A DNA stretch of 64,000 nucleotides, taken from assembly GCF_006149005.1 (NCBI RefSeq), contig NZ_VBSL01000002.1:696633-760632 (forward strand), in the 5' to 3' direction. The translations under genes and the position numbers were made by a program. Shown here piece after piece: positions 45,989 through 54,512 of this stretch; the first letter of the stretch is position 1; the number at the start of each line of letters is the position of its first letter. The notes beneath the pieces are model-generated. The model had not been told where the DNA came from and made no database searches. It saw only the letters and a list, made by a program, of their open reading frames with translations. Origin of the DNA: Larkinella sp. C7 (GTDB lineage: Bacteria; Bacteroidota; Bacteroidia; Cytophagales; Spirosomataceae).

Positions 45989-47044
45989 CTACCCTTTGAT
46001 GTCCAGTCGGTCGCACCAGCCGAGGAAAGTCGTGTAGGTATCATCCAGAATTTTTATTTGCTCCGCCGGAATTGCCTGGGCCTTCGCCCGGCAGACCAGT
46101 TCCAAAGGTACTCCTCTTTTCTTCAAAAAGTATTTGGCGCTAAGCGGATAAAATTTCGAGATAATGGGTTCGGTTCGGGTAATTTCGGCCTGAATCCAGT
46201 CGAGATCCGCTTTTTTCGAGGGATCGTTGGCATTCCGGCACAACCAGCTATGGATTTCGGGGTAAAAATTACCGGAGATCGGCGACATGCCCCGCGCTCC
46301 TTTTTGCAGCGATGCCACGGCGGTAGCGGTATGCGCATTGTAAAATTCCAGTTGGGAACCGCGGGCGATTTCCAGTTTGGTTTCAATGTTTTTCAGATCT
46401 TCGGAGGTGTCTTTGTGGTAGATCATCCGCTTATTGGAAACCAGGGATTTGAACACACCGGGCGAAAGAAGCCGCTTGTAGGGATTCGGGCATTCATACG
46501 TCCCGACTTTCATAGTACCCGTTTGCGAAAGAAACTTTTCAAAATTCTCCGTCAAAACCGCATCGCTTTCTTCTTTCCCCGCAAAATGACTCGAAATCAG
46601 AATCACGCCATCCACGCCGGTATCGTGGATTTTTCGGGCAAAATCGGCTTTTGCGTTTAGCGTATCCCCGAATGAGCCCGTCGACACCACCGGGACTTTT
46701 CCGTTGACCCGCTTCACCACGTGCCGGGTCAGGGCAATTCGCTCCTGGTCGGTCAGAAAGTACATTTCACTGCTCAGGCAATTGGCAAAAAAACCTTTGG
46801 CTCCGGCCTTCAGGTAAAAATCGATCAACCGGGAAAGCCGGTCGTAATCAATGGCGGAACTGGAATCGAAGGGGGTAATCATCACCGGAACGAACTTTTT
46901 TTCGTCCCGCCCGATTCCGCTGGCTACGGTTTTTGCCTGGGTCGTTGCGGGCAGAAGTGTCTGGGCACCGGCGAGAACGGCCACGGCGGCCGGGGTCATT
47001 TTTTCCAGAAATTCCCGTCGGGAAAAGGGAGTAAGCGGTTTCAT
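45989..47044 (-). CDS. Tat-exported DapA/NanA-family aldolase-like protein
   Basis: 351 residues. SRREFLEK is a Tat motif at residues 8-15 and the hydrophobic segment ends near TTQAKTV. The TIM-barrel family markers are VMITPFD near residue 55, Tyr183 in GTYECPNP and the Schiff-base Lys211 in IYHKDTS. The usual GTTGE loop reads CLSSE. Pyruvate-dependent lyases of this family act on sialic acid, KDG-like sugars or aspartate semialdehyde; Tat export would put this one in the periplasm. Divergent from SusC across 399 bp. Confidence 0.85.
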   Translation of the reverse strand: MKPLTPFSRREFLEKMTPAAVAVLAGAQTLLPATTQAKTVASGIGRDEKKFVPVMITPFDSSSAIDYDRLSRLIDFYLKAGAKGFFANCLSSEMYFLTDQERIALTRHVVKRVNGKVPVVSTGSFGDTLNAKADFARKIHDTGVDGVILISSHFAGKEESDAVLTENFEKFLSQTGTMKVGTYECPNPYKRLLSPGVFKSLVSNKRMIYHKDTSEDLKNIETKLEIARGSQLEFYNAHTATAVASLQKGARGMSPISGNFYPEIHSWLCRNANDPSKKADLDWIQAEITRTEPIISKFYPLSAKYFLKKRGVPLELVCRAKAQAIPAEQIKILDDTYTTFLGWCDRLDIKG

Positions 47045-47443
47045 TTATCATCAGGGTTTAGATTGGGATGGGAATGCTGATGTGACGGATCGAACGGATT
47101 CACACAGATAAAAAATCCGTTTTAATCCGTTCGATCCGCCACATCAACGTTCCCTGGCTTAAGAATTAATACTCCAAACCAGGGCAATTGGTACTCCCGA
47201 TCCGCCCTCTTTTTTTTCAAGTCCTTCCAGAACCGCCTTCCGGGCCGAAAATAGGCGGATTTTGAGAGTAAATATCCCTTACCAAAGCACCCAAACGACC
47301 GTTTTGCAATTTATTTTTTAAAAATAGAAATAATCGTAGTACACTATTGGCATAGGAACGTATATGTAATGATTAAACCGACGCATCCCATCTCTATGAC
47401 GTCCCTGTAACGATTCCTGATTATTCCAAACCCTATTTATTGC
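47045..47443. other. Long divergent intergenic region with inverted repeat
   Basis: 399 bp between the divergent DapA-like and SusC genes. It contains the inverted repeat at 47070-47154 and an AT-rich second half (about 47320-47440) that probably holds the SusC promoter, although no clear TTTG/TAnnTTTG pair could be picked. No open frame with coding character. Confidence 0.5.
47070..47154. repeat. 31-bp intergenic inverted repeat
   Basis: Arms 47070-47100 and 47124-47154 are complementary with three mismatches; the inner 14 bases (GGATCGAACGGATT and complement) are perfect. The words (AATCCGTTCGATCC) are those of short intergenic repeats frequently seen in Bacteroidota genomes. A related half-element appears at about 45172-45222. 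Confidence 0.75.
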
Positions 47444-50400
47444 ATGAAAGGATTAGTTTTACCAGACACTGGTACACCCTTCGCATGGTTCAGCAAGCGG
47501 TGTACCCTGCTCACCGCTATGGCCCTTGTGGCGACCACGGCCCATTCGGCGCCGGTTCTGCGGTCGGCAACCCCGGAACGAAAAACCGGAACGATCGAGC
47601 GGAGCCGGTCATTGCCCAAACCGGTTGAGGGCATCAAAGGGAAAGTCACCGACGAAAAGGGCGATGCACTGCCCGGCGTCAGCATTTTGCTGAAAGGCAC
47701 CCAGAAAGGAACCACCACCGACGCGGGGGGCAACTTTTCGATCGATGTGCCTTCGATGAATTCGGTGCTTGTGTTTTCGTTTGTGGGATACACCGCGCAG
47801 GAAGTCCCGCTGGCCAACCGCACGAACCTGGAAATCAAACTCCTGGCGGAAAGCAAGGCCCTGGACGAAGTGGTGGTGACCGCCCTTGGGATTCGTAAGG
47901 AGACCAAATCCCTCGGCTATTCAGTCACCAAAGTAGATGGCGAAAGTTTTACCAAAACCCGGGAAACCAACTTTGCCAATTCATTGAACGGCAAGGTAGC
48001 GGGAGTCAACATCAGTCCGGCAGCTACAGGTCCGGCCGGTTCCAGCCGCGTAACCATCCGTGGTAATACCTCGATTTCGGGGAACAACCAGCCGCTATAC
48101 ATCATCAACGGGCTGCCGATGGACAACACCCAGTTCGGAGGACCGAAAAATGACAACCCGGACTTTGGCGACAACATTTCCAGCATCAACCCCGACGACG
48201 TCGAAGACATCACGGTTTTGAAAGGAGCCACGGCTGCGGCTTTGTACGGTTCCAGGGCCAAAAACGGGGCCATTGTCATCACGACCAAATCGGGCAAAGG
48301 CAACAAAGGACTCGGCGTTGAATTCAATACCAACAACACGTTTGAAGTTCCCTTTTTTCTCTGGGAGTTACAAAAGCAGTACGGCCAGGGCTACGGCGGG
48401 GTAAAACCGGCCAGCCAGCAGGATGCCGCCAACCACGGGCAAAACCACTGGGGCGCGTTGTACGACGGTTCCGAAACCATTCAACTGGATGGAGTGAAAC
48501 GGCCTTATTCCTACGTGAAAGATCAGGTGCTGGAGGATTTTTACGGTGTAGGACAGACCAATACCAACAACATTTCGTTTTCGGGCGGTGGCGAAAAGGG
48601 CAGTTTCCGGCTGGGGATCACCGACATGCGGAACAAAGGCATCATTCCCAATGCCAGCATGAGAAGGAACAACATCAGCCTGGGGCTCAACCAGAACATT
48701 TCCAAAAATCTGAACCTGGCGGCCAATGTCGATTACATCAACGAGCGCGTCGATAACCGCTACGTGTTTACGGGCAACTCGGGGAACAGTGCCGGAACGA
48801 TCCTGTATGTCAACAGCAACATGCCGACCAGCGCCCTCTCGCCGGGCTACGATGACAATTACAAGGAGAAGGTTCTAGGGACGGATTTGAACGCAACCAA
48901 CCCGTATTACACCCTCAACCGGATTAAAAACCAGACGAACAAAGACCGGTTTATCTCCACCGTGAACCTGCGGTACAACCTCTTCGACTGGCTTTTTATT
49001 CAGGGAAAGGTCGGGCAGGATTACTACGGTTTCATGACCAACAAAATTGTACCCGAAGGAACGGGCTACCGGCCGGCGGGCCAGATCGACCAGTCGCAGC
49101 AGACGTTCTGGGAGCGGAACTTTGAAGGGCTGATCGGTTTGAACCGGAGCCTGAACAAGGATTTCGACCTGTCGGTGAATCTGGGTGGTAACCTCATGGC
49201 GCAGCACCGGTATACGACGACGATTCTCGGCTCCGGTTTCGTGGTTCCGCAGTTGCACGTGATCAACAATACCGCCAACCGCAACACCACGACGGCCACG
49301 TACGACAAAAAGATTAACTCGGTTTTTGCCACGGCGGAACTGAGTTATCGCAACTACCTGTATCTGAACCTCACGGGCCGCAATGACTGGTTCTCGACCC
49401 TGAACCCCAAGTCGAACAATTTCTTTTACCCGTCGGCGGGGGTGAGTTTCGTGTTCTCGCAGGCGTTTGACATGCCCCGGGCCATCAGCTTCGGCAAGCT
49501 GCGGGTTGCCTATGCGGCCGTGGGCGGTGATACCGATCCGTATCTGCTCAACCTGACGTATGGATTGCTGCCCTACAATTACGACGGTCGTTCGCTCGGA
49601 ACCATCAACCAGTTTACCGTACCCAACAGCAGCCTGCGGCCACTGAGTGTCAACGAGTTTGAAGCGGGCCTGGATCTGCGGTTATTCAACAACAAGCTTG
49701 GTTTTGACCTGGCCGTTTACAACAAGCTGACCACCAACGACATTGCCGTCGAGAGTATTTCCTCCACCACCGGGTATTCGGGGGTGTCGGTCAACGTCGG
49801 CGAAATCCGCAACCGGGGGGTTGAATTGCTGGTTACAGCCAAACCGGTGACGACCAGCAACTTCCGCTGGGACGTGTCGTTCAACCTGGCGTATAATAAA
49901 AGCAAGGTGCTGAAGATCTCGAATACGTCCAAAGAACTCATTCTGGCGACCTCCACGAAAGCGTTCATCAAGCATGTCGAAGGCGAGGAATATTCGCAGA
50001 TTGTCGGTCGGACGATCAAACGGGATGCGCAGGGTCGGGATGTGATCGATGCGACCGGACTGCCGATCGTTCCCACCAATGTGGTTTCCTTCGGGTCCGG
50101 GATCAACAAATACACGACCGGGATCATCAACAATTTTGCGTACAAAAACTTCACGCTGTCGGCGCAGGTGGATGGCAAATTTGGCGGTAAGATCTACTCC
50201 GAAACCAACTACAGCCTCGACCACCGGGGTATGTCACCGCACTCACTGCTGGGACGGGCAGCGGGTGCCGTGCTGCCGGGCGTGACCGAAAGTGGTGAAG
50301 AGAACAAGGTTCTGGTGACGGCGGACCGGGTGAATAACCGGGCCATCATCGTCCGGCGACGGGATGCGCTGGACGACTACATTTACGACGCCAGTTTTAT

Positions 50401-50635
50401 CAAGCTGCGGTATGTATCGCTCACCTACGCCCTGCCGAAGTCCCTCTACGAAAAAATCGGGTTTGTCAAGGGTGCCAGTGTCTCGCTGGTGGGCCGGAAC
50501 CTGAGCATTCTGATGAAACACACCCCCGGACTTGATCCCGAAACGAATCTTTCGGCCGGGAATGATCAGGGGATCGAATCCACGCCTTTGCCGCCAACCC
50601 GGAGCTACGGGTTTAATGTGAATTTGAAATTCTAG
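47444..50635 (+). CDS. SusC/RagA-type TonB-dependent outer-membrane transporter
   Basis: 1063 residues. After the signal peptide, a CarboxypepD-reg-like domain at about 60-145 (GIKGKVTDEKGDALPGVSI) leads to the plug: DEVVVTALGIRKETKSLGYS, LNGKVAGVNIS, TIRGNTSISGNNQPLYIING and ALYGSRAKNGAIVITTKSG, all SusC hallmarks. The barrel ends with SYGFNVNLKF. It imports a large substrate (often a glycan) into the periplasm, powered by TonB. The SusD partner follows after 26 bp. Confidence 0.96.
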   Translation: MKGLVLPDTGTPFAWFSKRCTLLTAMALVATTAHSAPVLRSATPERKTGTIERSRSLPKPVEGIKGKVTDEKGDALPGVSILLKGTQKGTTTDAGGNFSIDVPSMNSVLVFSFVGYTAQEVPLANRTNLEIKLLAESKALDEVVVTALGIRKETKSLGYSVTKVDGESFTKTRETNFANSLNGKVAGVNISPAATGPAGSSRVTIRGNTSISGNNQPLYIINGLPMDNTQFGGPKNDNPDFGDNISSINPDDVEDITVLKGATAAALYGSRAKNGAIVITTKSGKGNKGLGVEFNTNNTFEVPFFLWELQKQYGQGYGGVKPASQQDAANHGQNHWGALYDGSETIQLDGVKRPYSYVKDQVLEDFYGVGQTNTNNISFSGGGEKGSFRLGITDMRNKGIIPNASMRRNNISLGLNQNISKNLNLAANVDYINERVDNRYVFTGNSGNSAGTILYVNSNMPTSALSPGYDDNYKEKVLGTDLNATNPYYTLNRIKNQTNKDRFISTVNLRYNLFDWLFIQGKVGQDYYGFMTNKIVPEGTGYRPAGQIDQSQQTFWERNFEGLIGLNRSLNKDFDLSVNLGGNLMAQHRYTTTILGSGFVVPQLHVINNTANRNTTTATYDKKINSVFATAELSYRNYLYLNLTGRNDWFSTLNPKSNNFFYPSAGVSFVFSQAFDMPRAISFGKLRVAYAAVGGDTDPYLLNLTYGLLPYNYDGRSLGTINQFTVPNSSLRPLSVNEFEAGLDLRLFNNKLGFDLAVYNKLTTNDIAVESISSTTGYSGVSVNVGEIRNRGVELLVTAKPVTTSNFRWDVSFNLAYNKSKVLKISNTSKELILATSTKAFIKHVEGEEYSQIVGRTIKRDAQGRDVIDATGLPIVPTNVVSFGSGINKYTTGIINNFAYKNFTLSAQVDGKFGGKIYSETNYSLDHRGMSPHSLLGRAAGAVLPGVTESGEENKVLVTADRVNNRAIIVRRRDALDDYIYDASFIKLRYVSLTYALPKSLYEKIGFVKGASVSLVGRNLSILMKHTPGLDPETNLSAGNDQGIESTPLPPTRSYGFNVNLKF

Positions 50636-50661
50636 TTTCGTACCGGTTATCCTAAATTGAC

Positions 50662-52230
50662 ATGAAAAAGAGCATTTATATAGTTTTCACCGGCTGCCTG
50701 TTTTTTCTTTCGGCCTGTGACAATGGGTTTGAAGACCTGAACAAAGACCCCAACGCGGTTACCGCCGACCGGTTCAACCCCGCGTATCTCTTTACGACCG
50801 GACAGTATAACACGGCAAAGGGCGATGAAGCCACCAGCCTGAATTATGCCGAACCGTTTGTTCAGCACATGGCGACGCTGAGCAACGTGGGCATTTTTGA
50901 TTTTCAGGGCGATAAGTACGTCTACCACAAGGGCAATAACGAGGCCATGTGGAAAGGCACCTACAACGCCATTGCCGGTTCGTCCAAACTGATCGAGGAT
51001 GTGATTACGCTGTCGAAAGACAAACCGCAATACCACAATCTGTACCACATGGCCCGGATCTGGAAAACGGTAATTTTCCACCGGCTGACGGATATGTACG
51101 GCGACCTGCCCTATTTTGAAGCCAATCAAGGCTATTACCAGCAGATTTACAAACCCAAATACGACCCGCAGAAGGACATTTATGCCCACATGCTGAGCGA
51201 ACTGGAAGATGCCACCGCCAAACTTGACGCCAGCAAGACGCTCTACACCTCGTCCGACATCGTTTACGCAGGGAACATTGCCAAATGGAAACGGTTTGGC
51301 TATTCCATGATGCTTCGTCTCGGCATGCGGATGTCCAAAGTAGACCCGGCGGCTGCCGAATCCTGGGTCAAAAAGGCGTTTGCGGGGGGTGTTTTTACGG
51401 CCATCGACGACAACCTGTTTATCAAGGGAACCGACAAAGCCGGGACGCAGGAAGTGCTGACCAACGGACAGAGCTGGACGTTGAGCGTGTCGGGCCGAAG
51501 TCCGGGTAAAATCGCCAAGACGTTTTTCGACTACATGAAAAGTCACAACGATCCCCGGCTGAAATACACGGTGGCGGTGTATACCGATCCGACCAATGTG
51601 GCGACCAAAAACACCGACCCGGCGGTTCAGAAAGGTATGCCCAACGGTCTGGACCGGATTACGCTGCCCAAAGACCCCAGTTATAACCCGACGGCTCCGG
51701 GCCAGGAACACCAGTTTTCGGGCGTTAACCGGGATGTGTTTGCCAAGCTCGACGGGCCGCGGATGTTGCTGACGTATGGCGAAGTCCAGTTGCTGCTGGC
51801 GGAAGCCGCCGTCCGGGGCTGGATTCCCGGCGATGCTGCCCAGTTCTACCGGAACGGGGTGACGGGCGCGATGAAGACGCTCCAGCAATACGACGTGTCG
51901 GCCACCATCCCGGATGCGGACATCACGGCTTACTTAACCGCAAATCCGTTTGTCGGTGTTGCCGATAAGGAAAAAGCGTTCGAGCAGATCAATTCCGAGT
52001 ATTGGGTGGCCACCTTTCTGAACGGCTACGAGTCGTATGCCAATGTCCGTCGTTCCGGCTATCCGAAACTAACCCCCGTCAATTATCCCGACAATGAAAC
52101 CGGTGGCACCTACCCCCGCCGGTTGCGCTACCCGGACGACGAACCGGTTTTGAATGCCGCCAACTACAATGCCGCCGTGGCCCGTCAGGGAGCGGATAAT
52201 TACAAAACCCGGGTGTGGTGGGATAAATAG
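50662..52230 (+). CDS. SusD/RagB-type surface lipoprotein
   Basis: 522 residues. GCLFFLSAC is the lipobox, followed by DNGFEDLNKDPNAVT, the start typical of the SusD-like_2 subgroup. TPR-like helices follow, including YHNLYHMARIWKTVIFHRLTDMYGDLPYFEA and the C-terminal GTYPRRLRYPDDE. It should form the lid of the SusC transporter and bind its ligand at the cell surface. A strong terminator follows. Confidence 0.94.
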   Translation: MKKSIYIVFTGCLFFLSACDNGFEDLNKDPNAVTADRFNPAYLFTTGQYNTAKGDEATSLNYAEPFVQHMATLSNVGIFDFQGDKYVYHKGNNEAMWKGTYNAIAGSSKLIEDVITLSKDKPQYHNLYHMARIWKTVIFHRLTDMYGDLPYFEANQGYYQQIYKPKYDPQKDIYAHMLSELEDATAKLDASKTLYTSSDIVYAGNIAKWKRFGYSMMLRLGMRMSKVDPAAAESWVKKAFAGGVFTAIDDNLFIKGTDKAGTQEVLTNGQSWTLSVSGRSPGKIAKTFFDYMKSHNDPRLKYTVAVYTDPTNVATKNTDPAVQKGMPNGLDRITLPKDPSYNPTAPGQEHQFSGVNRDVFAKLDGPRMLLTYGEVQLLLAEAAVRGWIPGDAAQFYRNGVTGAMKTLQQYDVSATIPDADITAYLTANPFVGVADKEKAFEQINSEYWVATFLNGYESYANVRRSGYPKLTPVNYPDNETGGTYPRRLRYPDDEPVLNAANYNAAVARQGADNYKTRVWWDK

Positions 52231-52281
52231 GAAATCGAAATACAACGCAGGGTACTGGATCGTTGCGAACCTGCTTAAACT

Positions 52282-52314
52282 AAAAACCCGCTAACATCCT
52301 GTTGGCGGGTTTTT
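52282..52314. terminator. Strong bidirectional terminator
   Basis: AAAAACCCGCTAACA (52282-52296) pairs with TGTTGGCGGGTTTTT (52300-52314) with one G-U pair and a 3-nt loop; A- and T-runs sit on the two sides. It ends the susCD transcript and, on the other strand, the small genes to the right. Confidence 0.88.
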
Positions 52315-52326
52315 CGTTGGCGTCGT

Positions 52327-52638
52327 CTACCGATAGGGTTGATCCTTAATCAGCCGGATGTTGTTCAATTCGGGCAAATCCTGAACGGCATCACCCGGAA
52401 TGACACCCCTGGCAATCCAACTGGTAATGGTGCTTTGCGGGATAGCGTATTTTTTGGAATACCGGGCGATGGTCAGCCATTCGGCCATGTCGAGTTCAAA
52501 GCCGTGTCCCTTGATGATTTTCAGGCTTTCATCGGATGCTTTTTCAAACGCAGCCAATGCTTTTTCTTCACTTACTTTTTCCGTTATCATATTCGATCGG
52601 GTTATCGTGGGCGCGTGGCTCCCGGTTTTAGTCATCAT
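52327..52638 (-). CDS. Small HTH-like protein
   Basis: 103 residues from ATG 52638, which overlaps the upstream gene's stop; an internal ATG at 52590 would give 87 residues starting MITEKVSEEK. The C-terminal half (IARYSKKYAIPQSTITSWIARGVIPGD) resembles a helix-turn-helix with a wing, so DNA binding is possible. With the gene at 52628 it forms a two-gene unit similar in layout to a toxin-antitoxin pair, but no toxin fold is recognised. Confidence 0.6.
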   Translation of the reverse strand: MMTKTGSHAPTITRSNMITEKVSEEKALAAFEKASDESLKIIKGHGFELDMAEWLTIARYSKKYAIPQSTITSWIARGVIPGDAVQDLPELNNIRLIKDQPYR

Positions 52639-52816
52639 CTGGTATTTGATTTTCCAGCCATTCTACAATCTTTTTGTGTTTTAGGTAGCGATTAATCCAT
52701 TTGGTTTCTTCGTCCGTTGCTTCAAGATCATAGTAGCTCTGGTCGAGTAGCCGTTTGCAGTATTCCATCTGCGCCCGGTGTGTATTAATCAATTCCTGTA
52801 AATTTTTCCTGGTCAT
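52628..52816 (-). CDS. Small helical protein
   Basis: 62 residues, charged and helical: MTRKNLQELINTHRAQ, then TDEETKWINRYLKHKKIVEWL. No known family. Its end overlaps the start of the next small gene by 11 bp, so the two are translationally coupled. Confidence 0.6.
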   Translation of the reverse strand: MTRKNLQELINTHRAQMEYCKRLLDQSYYDLEATDEETKWINRYLKHKKIVEWLENQIPDDD

Positions 52817-52839
52817 CCGGTGGTGGATCGTCTTATAAA

Positions 52840-52871
52840 AATAACACTTGCGTAATTACTACGCAAGTGTT
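52840..52871 (-). terminator. Rho-independent terminator
   Basis: A perfect 12-bp stem (AACACTTGCGTA at 52843-52854 and its complement at 52860-52871) with a 5-nt loop. On the minus strand it is followed by ATTTTTATAAG. It lies downstream of the DUF2306 gene. Confidence 0.8.
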
Positions 52872-52928
52872 TAAGAAACATTTTCCATTGCCAATAGTAA
52901 AACCGCAACCGCCTGGAAATACAGTCCT

Positions 52929-53765
52929 TCAAATTCGGGGTAGCCACATCCCCATCGTGGCTCCAAAAATCCCAATGGCCATGATGACGGTACACAGAAA
53001 AATGAGGGCTGCGGTGACAAAACGGAAGGTCTTATCCGTTTTTTTCTGCGCATAAAAATACATCTCCAGCACCAGCAGCGAAACCGGAAGGGCATAGGTA
53101 AAAACGGCCAGCGCCGTGAGAAAAGGGCCGGTGAAGGTTTCGGGATCAAAACCGACCGGGCCACCGTTGATCAGCAACCAGCTCATCAGCCCCACCCGGA
53201 AAAACCAGACGCCATTGGTCACCATGAACAACCGCAGCGCCCAGACCCGGTGCTGGTCGAACCGGCGGGTTCTGGCGGATCGGATGGCGAGTAAGGCAAA
53301 CAGAATGATGTAAATCGCCTGGAGGCTAATGCTGATTTTCTGGGTTAAATCGCCGATGGTACCGCGCGTCCAGACCATGATCAGCCCCGCCAAACTAACC
53401 ACGATGGCCGTGGTGACGTAGGTCCGTCCGAGCCAGCGATGAAACCGGGGGAAGTTCTGACGAATCGGCGGCATGAGTTGAAGCGGTCCGCCAATGACCA
53501 GAACAGCGGCCAGCAGAACGTGGCTGCCAACGATGAGATTGCCTTTCCAGTCGCCTTCGACATAACCGTGTGGCAGAACCCGGTTCCACCGCGCAAAATC
53601 GCCCGTCAGGGTGGTTTTTCCGTAAAACAGGAGAATGTAGAATCCAAAGAGCCACTGCCCCACTGTTGCCACGACCAGCCAGGCAGTAGCCGCGAAAGTC
53701 AGCATTCGGGTTGCCGTCGAAGCAGTTGCTTCTCCGGATGAAAAGATGGTAGTTGGTGTCGTCAT
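52929..53765 (-). CDS. DUF2306-family membrane protein
   Basis: 278 residues with about seven hydrophobic helices. GGPLQLMPPIRQNFPRFHRWLGR is the typical heme-oxygenase-like/cytochrome-like loop of the DUF2306 family, and RRFDQHRVWALRLFM is another conserved block. Conserved His residues in the helices may bind heme; this is inference. It is divergent-free, followed by a terminator and preceded by a Crp/Fnr gene on the same strand. Confidence 0.85.
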   Translation of the reverse strand: MTTPTTIFSSGEATASTATRMLTFAATAWLVVATVGQWLFGFYILLFYGKTTLTGDFARWNRVLPHGYVEGDWKGNLIVGSHVLLAAVLVIGGPLQLMPPIRQNFPRFHRWLGRTYVTTAIVVSLAGLIMVWTRGTIGDLTQKISISLQAIYIILFALLAIRSARTRRFDQHRVWALRLFMVTNGVWFFRVGLMSWLLINGGPVGFDPETFTGPFLTALAVFTYALPVSLLVLEMYFYAQKKTDKTFRFVTAALIFLCTVIMAIGIFGATMGMWLPRI

Positions 53766-53868
53766 AGCGAAAAAGCTGTTCAGTTTTCCCTAAACCTAAG
53801 ACGAACCGGTTTTTCGCCGGGTAGACAAATGTCCTATTCGGATGAGCGGTTGGACTGGGGGATGGACG

Positions 53869-54453
53869 TCAGGAAGCCAAACCGCTCCGGAGTCGGCTCA
53901 GGTGCCGCTGCGTAATGCCCAGATACGAAGCCACATACCGCAACGGCACGTGCTGGATGATGGTGGGTTTCTGCCGGAGAAATTTCCGATAGCGATCTTC
54001 GGCCGTCAGACTGGTCATGTCGTTGATCCGGCTCTTTTCTTCTTCGAGGTGTTTTTGCAGAATCTGAATCGTGTAGTCTTTCTGCGTCCGGCTGCGGCTG
54101 GCCCCAACATCCACATCATCCCGACTGATGCGAAGCAGTTCGCAATCGGTAATGCAGTGCAGATTTTCGTTGGAAACCGTGCGGTTCATAAAATGAAAAT
54201 ACGACGTAAAAAACCGGGAACCCTCGTTAAGGTCAGTCGTGATTTCGTTGGCGTCTTGATCTACGTAAAAGTTGCGCATATACCCCGAAACGATAAAGTT
54301 ATGGTAGCGGGGAACCTGCCCGGCGGGTTCGATGATCGTGTCTTTCGGCACAAAAACCGGCTGGAACAACTGCCGAATGGACGCCTTGTCTTCGTCGGGC
54401 AAACTCAAGATCTCTCCGACATAACTGAAAAACCGCTGGTAGTAGTGTTCCAT
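53869..54453 (-). CDS. Crp/Fnr-family transcriptional regulator
   Basis: 194 residues from the ATG at 54453. The N-terminal beta-barrel (TIIEPAGQVPRYHNFIVSGYMRNFY) is cNMP-binding-like and the C-terminal VPLRYVASYLGITQRHLSRLRSGL is an HTH. It lies 103 bp upstream of the DUF2306 gene on the same strand and may control it. Confidence 0.88.
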   Translation of the reverse strand: MEHYYQRFFSYVGEILSLPDEDKASIRQLFQPVFVPKDTIIEPAGQVPRYHNFIVSGYMRNFYVDQDANEITTDLNEGSRFFTSYFHFMNRTVSNENLHCITDCELLRISRDDVDVGASRSRTQKDYTIQILQKHLEEEKSRINDMTSLTAEDRYRKFLRQKPTIIQHVPLRYVASYLGITQRHLSRLRSGLAS

Positions 54454-54512
54454 CGTGAAAGCGAGTAAGGCTGGCGATAAGGAAAGCAAAATAGCGGTTT
54501 AAAACGAAAATT

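Noticed and set aside
50647..51888. Antisense open frame across the SusD gene
   Set aside because: The plus-strand SusD frame has a lipobox and family motifs throughout; the antisense frame has none.
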